Part shown: positions 25,080-33,439 of the stretch, in pieces
How positions within the stretch are numbered: the stretch's first letter is position 1
Layout: every line of letters starts with the position of its first letter
From: DAOTXN01 sp034435435
GTDB taxonomy: Bacteria > Chloroflexota > Anaerolineae > S140-20
Assembly: GCA_034435435.1 (NCBI GenBank)
Contig: DAOTXN010000161.1
Location: forward strand, 30,915 to 94,914
Direction: 5' to 3'
DNA: 64,000 nucleotides
Notes under the pieces: generated by a model
The model's database searches: none
Told to the model about the DNA's origin: nothing
The model's input: the letters and a program-made list of their open reading frames with translations, nothing else
Program-made: the position numbers and the translations under genes

Positions 25080-25085
25080 CTTATC

Positions 25086-25199
25086 TGGACGACAACGTAA
25101 CTCCGGGGGAGTGCTGGACTACCTTCGCGGCTGTCCACCTGAGGCTGAGGATCCAGAGGCCTCTAAACAGGCGCCACCGGCCGTTGTCGTAGTTTTTTA
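25086..25199 (+). ncRNA. Candidate structured RNA 2, convergent to DUF3800 gene
   Basis: About 114 nt. ACGACAACG (25089-25097) is exactly complementary to CGTTGTCGT (25182-25190), which is followed by AGTTTTTTATC: a closing stem that doubles as an intrinsic terminator. Inside are ACTCC-GGGG-GAGT (25100-25112) and other short hairpins. The U-tract overlaps the DUF3800 stop codon. Layout, length and promoter match RNA 1 although the primary sequence does not. Confidence 0.72.
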
Positions 25200-25838
25200 T
25201 CTACGCCAGTCCTTCTCTAACCATTCGCGTCGCAATGTTTTCCATCTCACCAACCGATCACTCTGCATTCGGGGCTGGATAAATTGATAGGGGATCCAGT
25301 GCCCCCCCATGTGTCGGGCGCGAATGGCGCCGACCACAAAATCTGCCAGTTGAACTTGGCCACTCTTGCGACTGTCTACGTAGACAAACTCTGTATCCAG
25401 GTCAAGCGCATTCCGAACGGCAGTGGTCAACTGTGATCGTTGCTGGGGTGTATTGAAAGGCGAATCTAATACGATTTGAGCAATAGGTTCGTGCTCGACG
25501 CCACACGCCCTCAGCAACTCACTCAACATGATAGCATAGTTGATGGGAGTATGGGGAATGATTTGCGCACCCTTGAAGACACTCACTGCATAGATCGCCA
25601 CTTTTTCCCGGGCCAGGGCTTCCAGAACCGCGATGCGGATGCTTTCCGTAGTGGTATAAAACTTGAGTTCCGAAGGTGGACTCTGCTTGGGCTGCTTTCG
25701 ACGTGTCTCGCGCCTCACTCGGCGAATGATCCATCGCAGTGACTCCGGCGCCCCAGTCTTGATCGCTGCCAAGGTCACAATCGTATCACGCGGATCCGCT
25801 AACGACCCGCTCTCATCCACGTAAATGTGCGCCGCCAC
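25197..25838 (-). CDS. DUF3800-type protein 2
   Basis: A 213-residue protein with the DUF3800 start YVDESGS and later blocks QIVLDSPFN and QLADFVVGAIRAR. The start is GTG 25838, weakly supported by GGGGA. It interrupts the alpha/beta pair of the CoA ligase, 25 bp after the beta-subunit stop. It is clearly diverged from DUF3800 protein 1, yet both have the same neighbourhood: a metabolic subunit pair on either side and a convergent small RNA. Confidence 0.72.
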   Translation of the reverse strand: MAAHIYVDESGSLADPRDTIVTLAAIKTGAPESLRWIIRRVRRETRRKQPKQSPPSELKFYTTTESIRIAVLEALAREKVAIYAVSVFKGAQIIPHTPINYAIMLSELLRACGVEHEPIAQIVLDSPFNTPQQRSQLTTAVRNALDLDTEFVYVDSRKSGQVQLADFVVGAIRARHMGGHWIPYQFIQPRMQSDRLVRWKTLRREWLEKDWRR

Positions 25839-25863
25839 GTCCCCAGTTCCAATCCACCGCTCA

Positions 25864-27396
25864 CTAATCCAACCCCGGAATCGGCATAAGCACGTACCCG
25901 CCGCCCGCGCCGTGGAACAGGCACTCCACCTCGCAAGCCAGGCATTCGGTGCAGCGACCCTTTTTGGCCTCTTCGGCGCTGATGTTGAGCACCGGTAGCC
26001 CTGCTTCGTTCAGCGAGAGAATCTTGGGCACGCATTCGCTCACGCAGACTTTGCTCTCGCAGGCGGCGCACACGGCGTGGTCATACGTGACCGCGCCGCC
26101 GGTGACAGTTTCAAAAGTGTAGGGCTTGAGCGGCGCGAGCCGGCGCGTTGCCTGGGGCACATCGAGCAGCGCCGAACGACCGGCTTTGATCAGCGCATCG
26201 AGCCGCCCAGCGCAAAAGTCGGGCGAGTGGTCCTTTTTATAGCCTTCGACCGGGGCCGGGATACGGCCATTGAGCTGCTCCAGAATTTCCACGGCCTTGT
26301 CTTCGGCGTTGCCGCCCAGGCGAATGACCGCAGGCACGTCCAGGTGCGCCTCCAGGAAGGCCTTGACCAGTCCGCGAGCCGAGTGGAACTGCTCCTGGCT
26401 GGCGACGCCGGAACCGGAACCGAAATAACCGTCAATGGGACCGGTCGCCAGCACGATGCGCGCCGCCCGGTAGACCTTGCTGGCGGGCGGGTTGCCGCTG
26501 GTGTCCACGAACGTGGCTAACTTGTAGCCCTGGCGCAGCACGGCGTCCATGCTCATCATCGAGCCGCCGCCGCCCGCGCCGTGAAAGCCAACATAGCCCT
26601 CGCCGCGCTGAAAGTCCTGAGCCATCTGGATAAAGTAAAACGTGCCGCGATAGTCTTGAGCCTCTATCGCGTAGGCGATCTTTTCCAGTTTCGTGGGCGG
26701 GCGGTCGTACTCGCGGGCGATCTCGATACCCAGGTCTTTGTGGCGGAACACGGCATAGTCGTCCACTGTGACGCGGCAGTCGGCGGCGTATAGCTTGCCG
26801 TCGGCGCACTGCACCAGCGGGTTGATTTCGGCGGCGCGGGCCTCATAAGTGCGGGCCAGCTCGTACAGTTGCACCAGCAGCCCGCCCAGGTCGCTCTGCA
26901 ACTTGCCGCCGATACCGGTCTTGCGCACCAGGTTGCGGGCCTGGTGGTCTTGCAGGCCGGTGTCCACGTCCACGTGCATGTACGCGACCTTGTCGGGGTT
27001 GGCGGCGGCGATCTCTTCGATGCCGGTCCCGCCCACGCTGGAAAACATCACCAGCGGGGCCTGCGCTCGGTCGTCTACGATCACCCCGGCGTAGAATTCA
27101 CGGGTGATGTCTAGTTGCGCTTCGACCAGCGCCTGCTCGACGACAAAGCCTTTCACTTTCATGCCGAGCATGCTCCTGGCAGCCTCGTAGGCTTCGTCAG
27201 GCGTGGCGGCCTTTTTGATGCCGCCTATGCTCGCCCGACCCGTTACCCAGGCCTGGGCTTTGACCATTACCGGCTTGCCCAGCTCTTCGGCGATGGCGCG
27301 CGCTTGTTCGGGCGTGCTCGCCACGCGCCCGGCGGGCAGAGCGATCTTGAACTGCTGGAGCAACGCCTTGCCTTGATATTCGTGCAATCGGGCCAT
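25864..27396 (-). CDS. ATP-grasp CoA-ligase beta subunit fused to a two-cluster ferredoxin domain
   Basis: A 510-residue protein. Residues ~1-220 are an ATP-grasp domain (LHEYQGKALLQQF, PVMVKAQAWVTGR, AEINPLV); residues ~230-400 are the beta-subunit CoA-ligase domain (HGAGGGGSMMSMD, FVDTSGNPP). The last ~90 residues carry CAACESKVCVSEC and CTECLACEVEC, two [4Fe-4S] sites. Ordinary SucC ends at ~390 residues without clusters. ATG 27396 is preferred over the in-frame TTG before it. It is the first gene of the minus-strand metabolic cluster. Confidence 0.83.
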   Translation of the reverse strand: MARLHEYQGKALLQQFKIALPAGRVASTPEQARAIAEELGKPVMVKAQAWVTGRASIGGIKKAATPDEAYEAARSMLGMKVKGFVVEQALVEAQLDITREFYAGVIVDDRAQAPLVMFSSVGGTGIEEIAAANPDKVAYMHVDVDTGLQDHQARNLVRKTGIGGKLQSDLGGLLVQLYELARTYEARAAEINPLVQCADGKLYAADCRVTVDDYAVFRHKDLGIEIAREYDRPPTKLEKIAYAIEAQDYRGTFYFIQMAQDFQRGEGYVGFHGAGGGGSMMSMDAVLRQGYKLATFVDTSGNPPASKVYRAARIVLATGPIDGYFGSGSGVASQEQFHSARGLVKAFLEAHLDVPAVIRLGGNAEDKAVEILEQLNGRIPAPVEGYKKDHSPDFCAGRLDALIKAGRSALLDVPQATRRLAPLKPYTFETVTGGAVTYDHAVCAACESKVCVSECVPKILSLNEAGLPVLNISAEEAKKGRCTECLACEVECLFHGAGGGYVLMPIPGLD

Positions 27397-27424
27397 CAAG
27401 TTTTCTCCTTCTGGTTAAAACTAT

Positions 27425-27453
27425 CCTGGCGAAGATTTCGAGCCTTCGCCAGG
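27425..27453 (-). repeat. Leader hairpin of the metabolic cluster
   Basis: CCTGGCGAAG (27425-27434) is complementary to CTTCGCCAGG (27444-27453). It lies between the predicted transcription start and the beta-subunit ribosome site. Confidence 0.55.
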
Positions 27454-27470
27454 GTCGCCATCTATGTGTG

Positions 27471-27499
27471 AGGATACAATGGGAAAACGTTCCTGTCTA
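27471..27499 (-). promoter_or_regulatory. Candidate promoter of the metabolic cluster
   Basis: TAGACA (27494-27499), 17 bp, TATCCT (27471-27476) on the minus strand. One mismatch from consensus in the -35 and two in the -10. Confidence 0.5.
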
Positions 27500-27570
27500 C
27501 CGTCATTGCTCACATTTTTCTGGTGCTGAATGTCAGGAGGGGATCAGTGCAGATGAGCAAGTCATCACGG

Positions 27571-30357
27571 TTATGATTGGGTGTGGGCGGCCGAACGGCG
27601 CAGCACAAGCTTGGTCGCCTCGGCCGCAATGGCAGGGATCAGAATTAGCGGCAAAATCACCAGCCACTCTCGCAGGCCCAGGGGCACGGTCGAAAAGAAC
27701 GGTTGTAGAAACGGCGCATAGAGCACGACCAACAACAACACGAAGGAACTGCCGGCGGCCAGGATCATCCAGCGATTTGAAAAGAGACCGATGGAGAGCA
27801 GCGAGTGATATTCAGAGCGAGAGGTAAAGGCCCGCAAGAGTTCCGAGGTGGTCAGCGTGACAAAGGCGAAGGTCTGTGCGGCCTCCAGATGATCGGGAAA
27901 GCGCTCTAGCCCGTAGATAAAGGCTCCCAACACGGCCAGGGTGATGGCGATGCTTTGGATGGCGATCCCCCAGCGCATCTCGCGGTTGACCACCGGTTCG
28001 GCGGTGGGGCGGGGAGGGCGGCGCATGATGTCCGGGTCCCCTTTTTCCAGCCCCAACGCCAGCGCCGGCGCGCCGTCTGTGACCAGGTTCAGCCAGAGCA
28101 ACTGGATCGGCTTGAGCGGGACGGGCAACCGGGCCAGCATGGCCAGGAAAATCACCAGAATTTCGCCCACGTTACACGACAACAGATAGAACACAAACTT
28201 GCGAATGTTTGAGTAGATGATACGCCCCTCTTCGATGGCCGAGACGATGCTGGCATAGTTGTCGTCGGTCAGGACCATATCGGCGATCTCTTTCGAGACG
28301 TCGGTGCCGGTGATGCCCATCGCCACGCCGATGTTGGCCCGCTTGAGCGCCGGGGCGTCGTTCACGCCGTCGCCGGTCATCGCCACGACGTGCCCGCGCG
28401 CCTTGAAAGCCTCCACGATGCGCACTTTGTGCTGCGGCGAGACGCGGGCATACACTTCTATCTCTTCCACCCGTCTGGTAAAACAATCATCGTCCAGGCG
28501 ATCCAGCTCCGAGCCGGTTAGCACCTGGCCTTGGGGCGACAGCAAGTCCAGCTCGTGGGCGATAGCGACGGCAGTCTGGGGATAGTCGCCCGTCACCATG
28601 ACGCTCTTTAATCCAGCTCCTCTGGCCACGTGCACCGCCGCCTTGACCTCTGGGCGGGCCGGATCGATCATGCCCATCAAGCCGACAAAAATCAGCTCTC
28701 GCTCCAGGGCGTCGGCCTCGGGGTGCGGCGGCAGCGCCTCCAGCGGTTTGTAGGCCACGCCTAGCACCCGCAGCGCCTGCTGCGACATCGTCTCGTTGGC
28801 AGTCGTGATCTCTTCCTGCCAGGCGCGGTCGAGTGGTTGCACGCCGGCGGCGGTCACAACGTGGGTGCAGCGCTCTAACAGCAGATCGGGCGCTCCCTTG
28901 ACGAACGAAACAAACGATGTGCTGAGGGGGCTTTCGGATGTTCTTTCTGCGGCGATCCGCCCGTTCACCTGGTGAATCGTCGTCATGCGCTTGCGTTCCG
29001 ATTCAAAAGGTATCTCGGCCACACGCGGCGCGGCGCTTTCGAGCTGTTCTTTCCACAGCCCGGCTTTGGCCGCGGCCACCACCAGCGCGCCTTCGGTAGG
29101 ATCGCCAACCATACGCCACGTCTCTCGTCCATCCGCTGTGCGACCGCTAGGCTCCAGCACAGCGTCGTTGCACAGCGCTGCGCCCTGGCACAGCAGATGC
29201 GCGACCGGATCGGCGTGGGGAGCAAAGGGTTGACCGTCGCGCTGAAATTCACCGTAGGGCTGATAGCCTTGGCCGCTGAGGCCAAAAAAGCCATCGCCGG
29301 TCCAGCCTTGGACCACCACCATCTCGTTTTGGGTCAGAGTGCCGGTCTTGTCGGAACAGATCACGGTGGCCGAACCCAGCGTCTCCACCGCTGGCAGGCG
29401 GCGGATCAGGGTGTGGCGGCGGATCATCTCTTGCATGCCCAAGGCTAGACAAATCGTGACCACCGCCGGTAAGCCCTCCGGCACAGCGGCGATGGCCAGG
29501 CTGACGGCGGTCATAAACATTTCCAGCAGCGGCAAGCCGCGCAACACCCCCAGTAACCCCACCATCCCGCATATCGTCAGACAGGCCACGCCCAGCCAGC
29601 GCCCGAGCTGATCCAGCTTGCGCTGCAAGGGAGTCGGTTCTTCCTCATAGCTTTGGATCATCTCGGCGATCATGCCGAACTGAGTGTGCATGCCGGTCGC
29701 CACCGCGATACCCCTGCCCCGTCCATAGGTGACCATGGTACCCATAAAGGCGCTGTTGCGGCGGTCGCCCAAGGGGATCTCGCGATCCAGGACCAGCGCG
29801 GCGTTCTTTTCCACCGCCGCCGACTCGCCGGTGAGTGAGGCTTCGTCAACTTTGAGGTTGATCGCCTCCACCAGGCGCATGTCCGCCGGCACATAATGAC
29901 CGGCCTCCAGCAGTATCACGTCGCCGGGCACCAGTTCTTGCGCGGGCACGGTGCGGATGCGACCGGCGCGGACGACCCGGGCTTCGGGGGCTGCCATCTT
30001 TTTGAGCGCCGCCAACGCTTCTTCGGCTTTGGATTCCTGCACCACCCCCAACACAGCATTGAGGATCACGATAGCCATAATCGCGCCGGCATCCAGGTAC
30101 TCGCCCAGCGCGAACGAGATGACGGCCGAGGCCAGCAGGATGAGGATGAGGAAATTGTTGAACTGGCTCAGGAGTAACTGCCAAAAGCTGGGGCGCGGGC
30201 GCTCCTGGAGCGCATTGGGGCCGTATTGGGCCAGCCGCGCGGCCGCCTCTTCGTCGCCTAACCCGGTGCGCAGGTGGGTTTGCAGAACCTCTACCAGGTG
30301 CTCGACCGCTCGGGCGTGCGCATCCTGTTCACATCGGGTTGTCATAGCCGTACTCAC
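27571..30357 (-). CDS. Cation-transporting P-type ATPase (Ca2+ type)
   Basis: A 928-residue P2-type ATPase. The actuator motif LTGES, the phosphorylation site CSDKTGTLTQNEM, the membrane motif PEGLPAVVT and the hinge MTGDGVNDAPALKRANIG are all intact. About ten membrane helices are visible. PEGLP and the overall layout favour Ca2+ export. The start is GTG 30357, overlapping the zinc-ribbon stop (GTGA); ATG 30345 is an alternative. In the nucleotide-binding region ESPLSTSFVSFV is encoded by an in-frame repeat. Confidence 0.9.
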   Translation of the reverse strand: MSTAMTTRCEQDAHARAVEHLVEVLQTHLRTGLGDEEAAARLAQYGPNALQERPRPSFWQLLLSQFNNFLILILLASAVISFALGEYLDAGAIMAIVILNAVLGVVQESKAEEALAALKKMAAPEARVVRAGRIRTVPAQELVPGDVILLEAGHYVPADMRLVEAINLKVDEASLTGESAAVEKNAALVLDREIPLGDRRNSAFMGTMVTYGRGRGIAVATGMHTQFGMIAEMIQSYEEEPTPLQRKLDQLGRWLGVACLTICGMVGLLGVLRGLPLLEMFMTAVSLAIAAVPEGLPAVVTICLALGMQEMIRRHTLIRRLPAVETLGSATVICSDKTGTLTQNEMVVVQGWTGDGFFGLSGQGYQPYGEFQRDGQPFAPHADPVAHLLCQGAALCNDAVLEPSGRTADGRETWRMVGDPTEGALVVAAAKAGLWKEQLESAAPRVAEIPFESERKRMTTIHQVNGRIAAERTSESPLSTSFVSFVKGAPDLLLERCTHVVTAAGVQPLDRAWQEEITTANETMSQQALRVLGVAYKPLEALPPHPEADALERELIFVGLMGMIDPARPEVKAAVHVARGAGLKSVMVTGDYPQTAVAIAHELDLLSPQGQVLTGSELDRLDDDCFTRRVEEIEVYARVSPQHKVRIVEAFKARGHVVAMTGDGVNDAPALKRANIGVAMGITGTDVSKEIADMVLTDDNYASIVSAIEEGRIIYSNIRKFVFYLLSCNVGEILVIFLAMLARLPVPLKPIQLLWLNLVTDGAPALALGLEKGDPDIMRRPPRPTAEPVVNREMRWGIAIQSIAITLAVLGAFIYGLERFPDHLEAAQTFAFVTLTTSELLRAFTSRSEYHSLLSIGLFSNRWMILAAGSSFVLLLVVLYAPFLQPFFSTVPLGLREWLVILPLILIPAIAAEATKLVLRRSAAHTQS

Positions 30358-30551
30358 GTTGCAGAGTCACGCATGTGGGCGCGCGGGTGTTTGGACAGGT
30401 CAATCTTGCCTTTGCAGGACGGACAAGCGCCGCCTGCCTGCAGCACCTGTTCCACGGTGTAATCCAGATAGCAGTGCGGGCAAATGACAATCGGTTCTGG
30501 TTCCTTCTTTTCTTTCTTTTGGTCCTGGTTCTTTTTACCAAACAAGCGCAT
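30354..30551 (-). CDS. Small zinc-ribbon protein
   Basis: A 65-residue protein with a basic N-terminal tail (KKNQDQKKEKKE) and a CPHC...CPSC zinc ribbon. Its stop overlaps the ATPase start, so the two are probably translated together. ATG 30551 follows AGGAGG. Its role is unknown. Confidence 0.75.
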   Translation of the reverse strand: MRLFGKKNQDQKKEKKEPEPIVICPHCYLDYTVEQVLQAGGACPSCKGKIDLSKHPRAHMRDSAT

Positions 30552-30565
30552 AGGACACCTCCTGG

Positions 30566-30600
30566 TACCCTCCCGAAGGCCCGGAACCTGCGGGAGGGTA
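30566..30600. repeat. TACCCTCCCG hairpin (terminator-like)
   Basis: TACCCTCCCG (30566-30575) is exactly complementary to CGGGAGGGTA (30591-30600). It lies 3' of the permease gene and 5' of the zinc-ribbon gene. A near copy forms the leader hairpin at 62262-62293. Confidence 0.7.
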
Positions 30601-30606
30601 TTCAGG

Positions 30607-32001
30607 CTACATCATCAGAATGGCGAGAATGGTCGCCGCTGTGAGGCCGGCGACGCAAGGCCAGAAATTCTTACGGACCAGGTCAACCGCTGGCACGCCG
30701 GTGATGGCCGACACGGGCAGCACCGCCCACGGGACGAGCACCCCGCCGCCGATCCAGATCATGGCGATCTGGCCCAATGCGGCCAGGGTAGCCGTCTTGA
30801 TCCCCAAGGCCTGGCCCCACGAGGCGGCCAGACTGCCCATCAGCGGCAGGTCGTTGAACCCCGAGCCGTCCAGCCCGGTGATTCCAGACAGACCGGTGTG
30901 CATAAAGCCCACGACGATCTTGTTCACCGGAATGGCGTCGTTCAGCTTGGCGATGATGTCAATGATCAACGGCTTGCCCGCATCGCCAAAGATCGCTGTG
31001 GCGTGGTCCGGCACACCCATCAGGTAGAAACCGGCCACCAGGAACACCGGCGAAAAGACCTTCATACCGAACATGAACCCCTCGCGCACACACTCGGTGG
31101 CTTGTTCGGCGCCCTTGCCCCAACCATGCTCCCACACGCAAAAGATACCCATCAGTACCAGGGCCGTGCCGCCCAGCACGGCCGTGGCGTCGCCGCCGCG
31201 AATCTCCAGCGCGATCAAAACGATCACGTCTACCAGAAAGGCCAGCGGCACCAGCCAGGCAGCCGTTTTAGCCAGGGTAGAATAGTGGCGGGCCTCGGCA
31301 GCCGTCTTTTCTTCCTCGAACTTGAGATATTCGGTCTCGGTGACGGTGTGGGCCTGAATGTCCTTGCGCACCACCAGGAACCAGGCCACCGCCAGCGCAA
31401 CCACCGAGGCGACGATGTTCAAGGGTATACTGGCCTTGATGATGTCTTCGATAGGCACACCGGCGGTCGAGGCGGTCAGCTTGGGCGCGCCTTGGATCAC
31501 CAGATCGGTGGATAGACAAACGCCGTGGCCGAATAGGTTCATCGCCATAGCCACCGAGATGGCCGGCAGCCCGGTAGCCAGGGCGGCGGGAAAGAGAATG
31601 GCGCCCACCAGAGCCGTGGCCGGCGACGGCCAGATGAACAAAGCCGCTACATACATCACCACACCCACCACCCAGAACGTCACTGCAGGGCTGCGCATCA
31701 GCCGGCGGGTCGGGCGCACCATCAGATACAACGCTCCCGTCCGTTCCAATCCTTTGGCCAGGGCCACGACGATGGAGATGATGAACACAATGTCCAGCAA
31801 GACGACTCCCGAACGGACCATGCCGTTAAAGATCGCCTGAAAGCCACCGATGGGGTCGCCCAGCAGAATCCACCCCAGGATGAACATGCCGACGATGGCG
31901 ACCAGCGACGTGTCCTTGCGTAGCGCCAGGCTGACAAAGATCAAGATCACGAACAGCGCATAGACCCAGTGCGCTGCAGTCAGTTTTACAGCCTCTTCCA
32001 T
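30607..32001 (-). CDS. Carboxylate-type membrane permease (family uncertain)
   Basis: A 464-residue protein with about 11-12 membrane helices and the loops GLPAISVAMAMNLFGHG and MHTGLSGITGLDGSGFND. The layout resembles ion-transporter-superfamily carboxylate permeases; no specific family is certain. ATG 32001 follows AAAGGAGG. It is last in a set with an FAD oxidoreductase and a ThDP enzyme, so it probably imports their substrate. Confidence 0.6.
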   Translation of the reverse strand: MEEAVKLTAAHWVYALFVILIFVSLALRKDTSLVAIVGMFILGWILLGDPIGGFQAIFNGMVRSGVVLLDIVFIISIVVALAKGLERTGALYLMVRPTRRLMRSPAVTFWVVGVVMYVAALFIWPSPATALVGAILFPAALATGLPAISVAMAMNLFGHGVCLSTDLVIQGAPKLTASTAGVPIEDIIKASIPLNIVASVVALAVAWFLVVRKDIQAHTVTETEYLKFEEEKTAAEARHYSTLAKTAAWLVPLAFLVDVIVLIALEIRGGDATAVLGGTALVLMGIFCVWEHGWGKGAEQATECVREGFMFGMKVFSPVFLVAGFYLMGVPDHATAIFGDAGKPLIIDIIAKLNDAIPVNKIVVGFMHTGLSGITGLDGSGFNDLPLMGSLAASWGQALGIKTATLAALGQIAMIWIGGGVLVPWAVLPVSAITGVPAVDLVRKNFWPCVAGLTAATILAILMM

Positions 32002-32156
32002 TTTATTGTCCTCCTTTGCGTTTGCTCGGGCCGCAGAAAATGCGGCCAGCGATCCCCCAAATATGTTCAGCTCTGCGCTCCAGCGAGCGCACGCAGGTCG
32101 CCGGCCTGTTGATCGAGCGTGGCGCTCCACCTCCGCTGTGATTTCCCTGTCTTGGT

Positions 32157-33437
32157 TTATGCCATCTTGCGAGCAAAAAAGTCGTTGAACCCCGCTTGCT
32201 CTACCCGCTGCCGGATGATCGCCACGTCGGTCGTATAGGTTCCCAGCTCCTGCATACGCGCAAAGTACGTGGCGCCCGAAAAGGTGTATTTCTTGGTCAG
32301 TCCTGCCTCGGTCTGCATCTGCTCGCGCACGTAAGCAATCGCCTCACCCACCGCCGTCGAGCGCGGAATTTTGACCAAAGGCCGGCCCATGGCCGCGCGC
32401 ACGGCGTTATGCCCCGCCAGCGTGCCCGTGCAGATAGCTTCCGTGTGCCCCACCAGCAGCCCGGCCTTTTCTCCGGCGCAGAAAAGATTGTCCAGCCCCT
32501 CCACCTTCAAATGATCGTCGCGGGGCGAGAGCGCCAGGTAGCGGATCGAATTCCCTTTGCCCCCAGCATACGGGTCTTCGTAGCGCGAATTTTCCATCCC
32601 CGGAATGCGCCGCAGCTCGTCGAGCGGGTAAAACGAGGTCATCAACTTCACGTGACCGGTGTCCAGCAGGACCAGATTCTCGGCAAAGTCCGGCAGGGCG
32701 TATTGCTGGCAGGCCTTGGCGGTCAGTTTCTCGCGGTGAATCAATTCCTGAGGGATGGGCACCACCGCCACGCCGGTGCGGTCCATCTCGGCCACGATGC
32801 CCCGGTCCACGGAATCCTTGTGCAGCTTGCAGGAGCCGCTCATGGCGCCAAAAGAGCCGTCGGGTCGGCGGCCCATCATTTCCTGCACCCCGGCCCGCGC
32901 GGCGATGCTCACCCGGCCGCCCCAACTGGTGCAGCGCAAAATACACATGGCGCAACCATTGCCGTATTTGCTGCACAATCCCGGCGGCCCGGCCGTGCCG
33001 GTAGTCTCGACGAACACGTCGGCCTCCAGCAGCTCTTTGTTCGCCAGGCCCACCGCCTCAATCCGCCCGTTCACCAACTCCACGTCGCAGGCGCGGGCCA
33101 TCATCCACAATTCCACCCCTCGCTCCAGCAGATAGCGCCGCACGGTCGGCTCCATCAGCGCCACGTCGTACAGTGTGGCGTGTTTGTGACCGGGGAATTC
33201 GACGCCGGTATGCCGGGCCACTTGGTCGGCCAGTTGAAACAGTTCCCCGCCGCCCATGGCAATCATTTCTTCGGCGGCGGTAAAGCGGCCATTGTTGCGC
33301 ATAATGCCGCCCACCAGACCGGTGCCCAGCAGACAGTCGGTCTTTTCCACTAGAATCACGTCCGCCCCGGCTTTTCTGGCCGCCAGAGCCGCCGCGCATC
33401 CGGCCCATCCCCCGCCGACGACTACAATCCTTGGCAT
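32157..33437 (-). CDS. FAD-dependent oxidoreductase
   Basis: A 426-residue protein with an N-terminal FAD fold (IVVVGGGWAGCAAALAA) and a C-terminal block (NLFCAGEKAGLLVGHTEA) like that of GidA/FAD-dependent oxidoreductases. A cysteine cluster, CSKYGNGCAMCILRC (residues ~155-170), could bind an iron-sulfur centre. ATG 33437 lies 2 bp after the stop of the ThDP enzyme, so coupling is likely. The substrate is unknown. Confidence 0.72.
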   Translation of the reverse strand: MPRIVVVGGGWAGCAAALAARKAGADVILVEKTDCLLGTGLVGGIMRNNGRFTAAEEMIAMGGGELFQLADQVARHTGVEFPGHKHATLYDVALMEPTVRRYLLERGVELWMMARACDVELVNGRIEAVGLANKELLEADVFVETTGTAGPPGLCSKYGNGCAMCILRCTSWGGRVSIAARAGVQEMMGRRPDGSFGAMSGSCKLHKDSVDRGIVAEMDRTGVAVVPIPQELIHREKLTAKACQQYALPDFAENLVLLDTGHVKLMTSFYPLDELRRIPGMENSRYEDPYAGGKGNSIRYLALSPRDDHLKVEGLDNLFCAGEKAGLLVGHTEAICTGTLAGHNAVRAAMGRPLVKIPRSTAVGEAIAYVREQMQTEAGLTKKYTFSGATYFARMQELGTYTTDVAIIRQRVEQAGFNDFFARKMA

Positions 33438-33439
33438 TT

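Noticed and set aside
32002..32156. Possible small gene between permease and FAD oxidoreductase
   Set aside because: No start with a ribosome site and no conserved-looking frame; treated as spacer.
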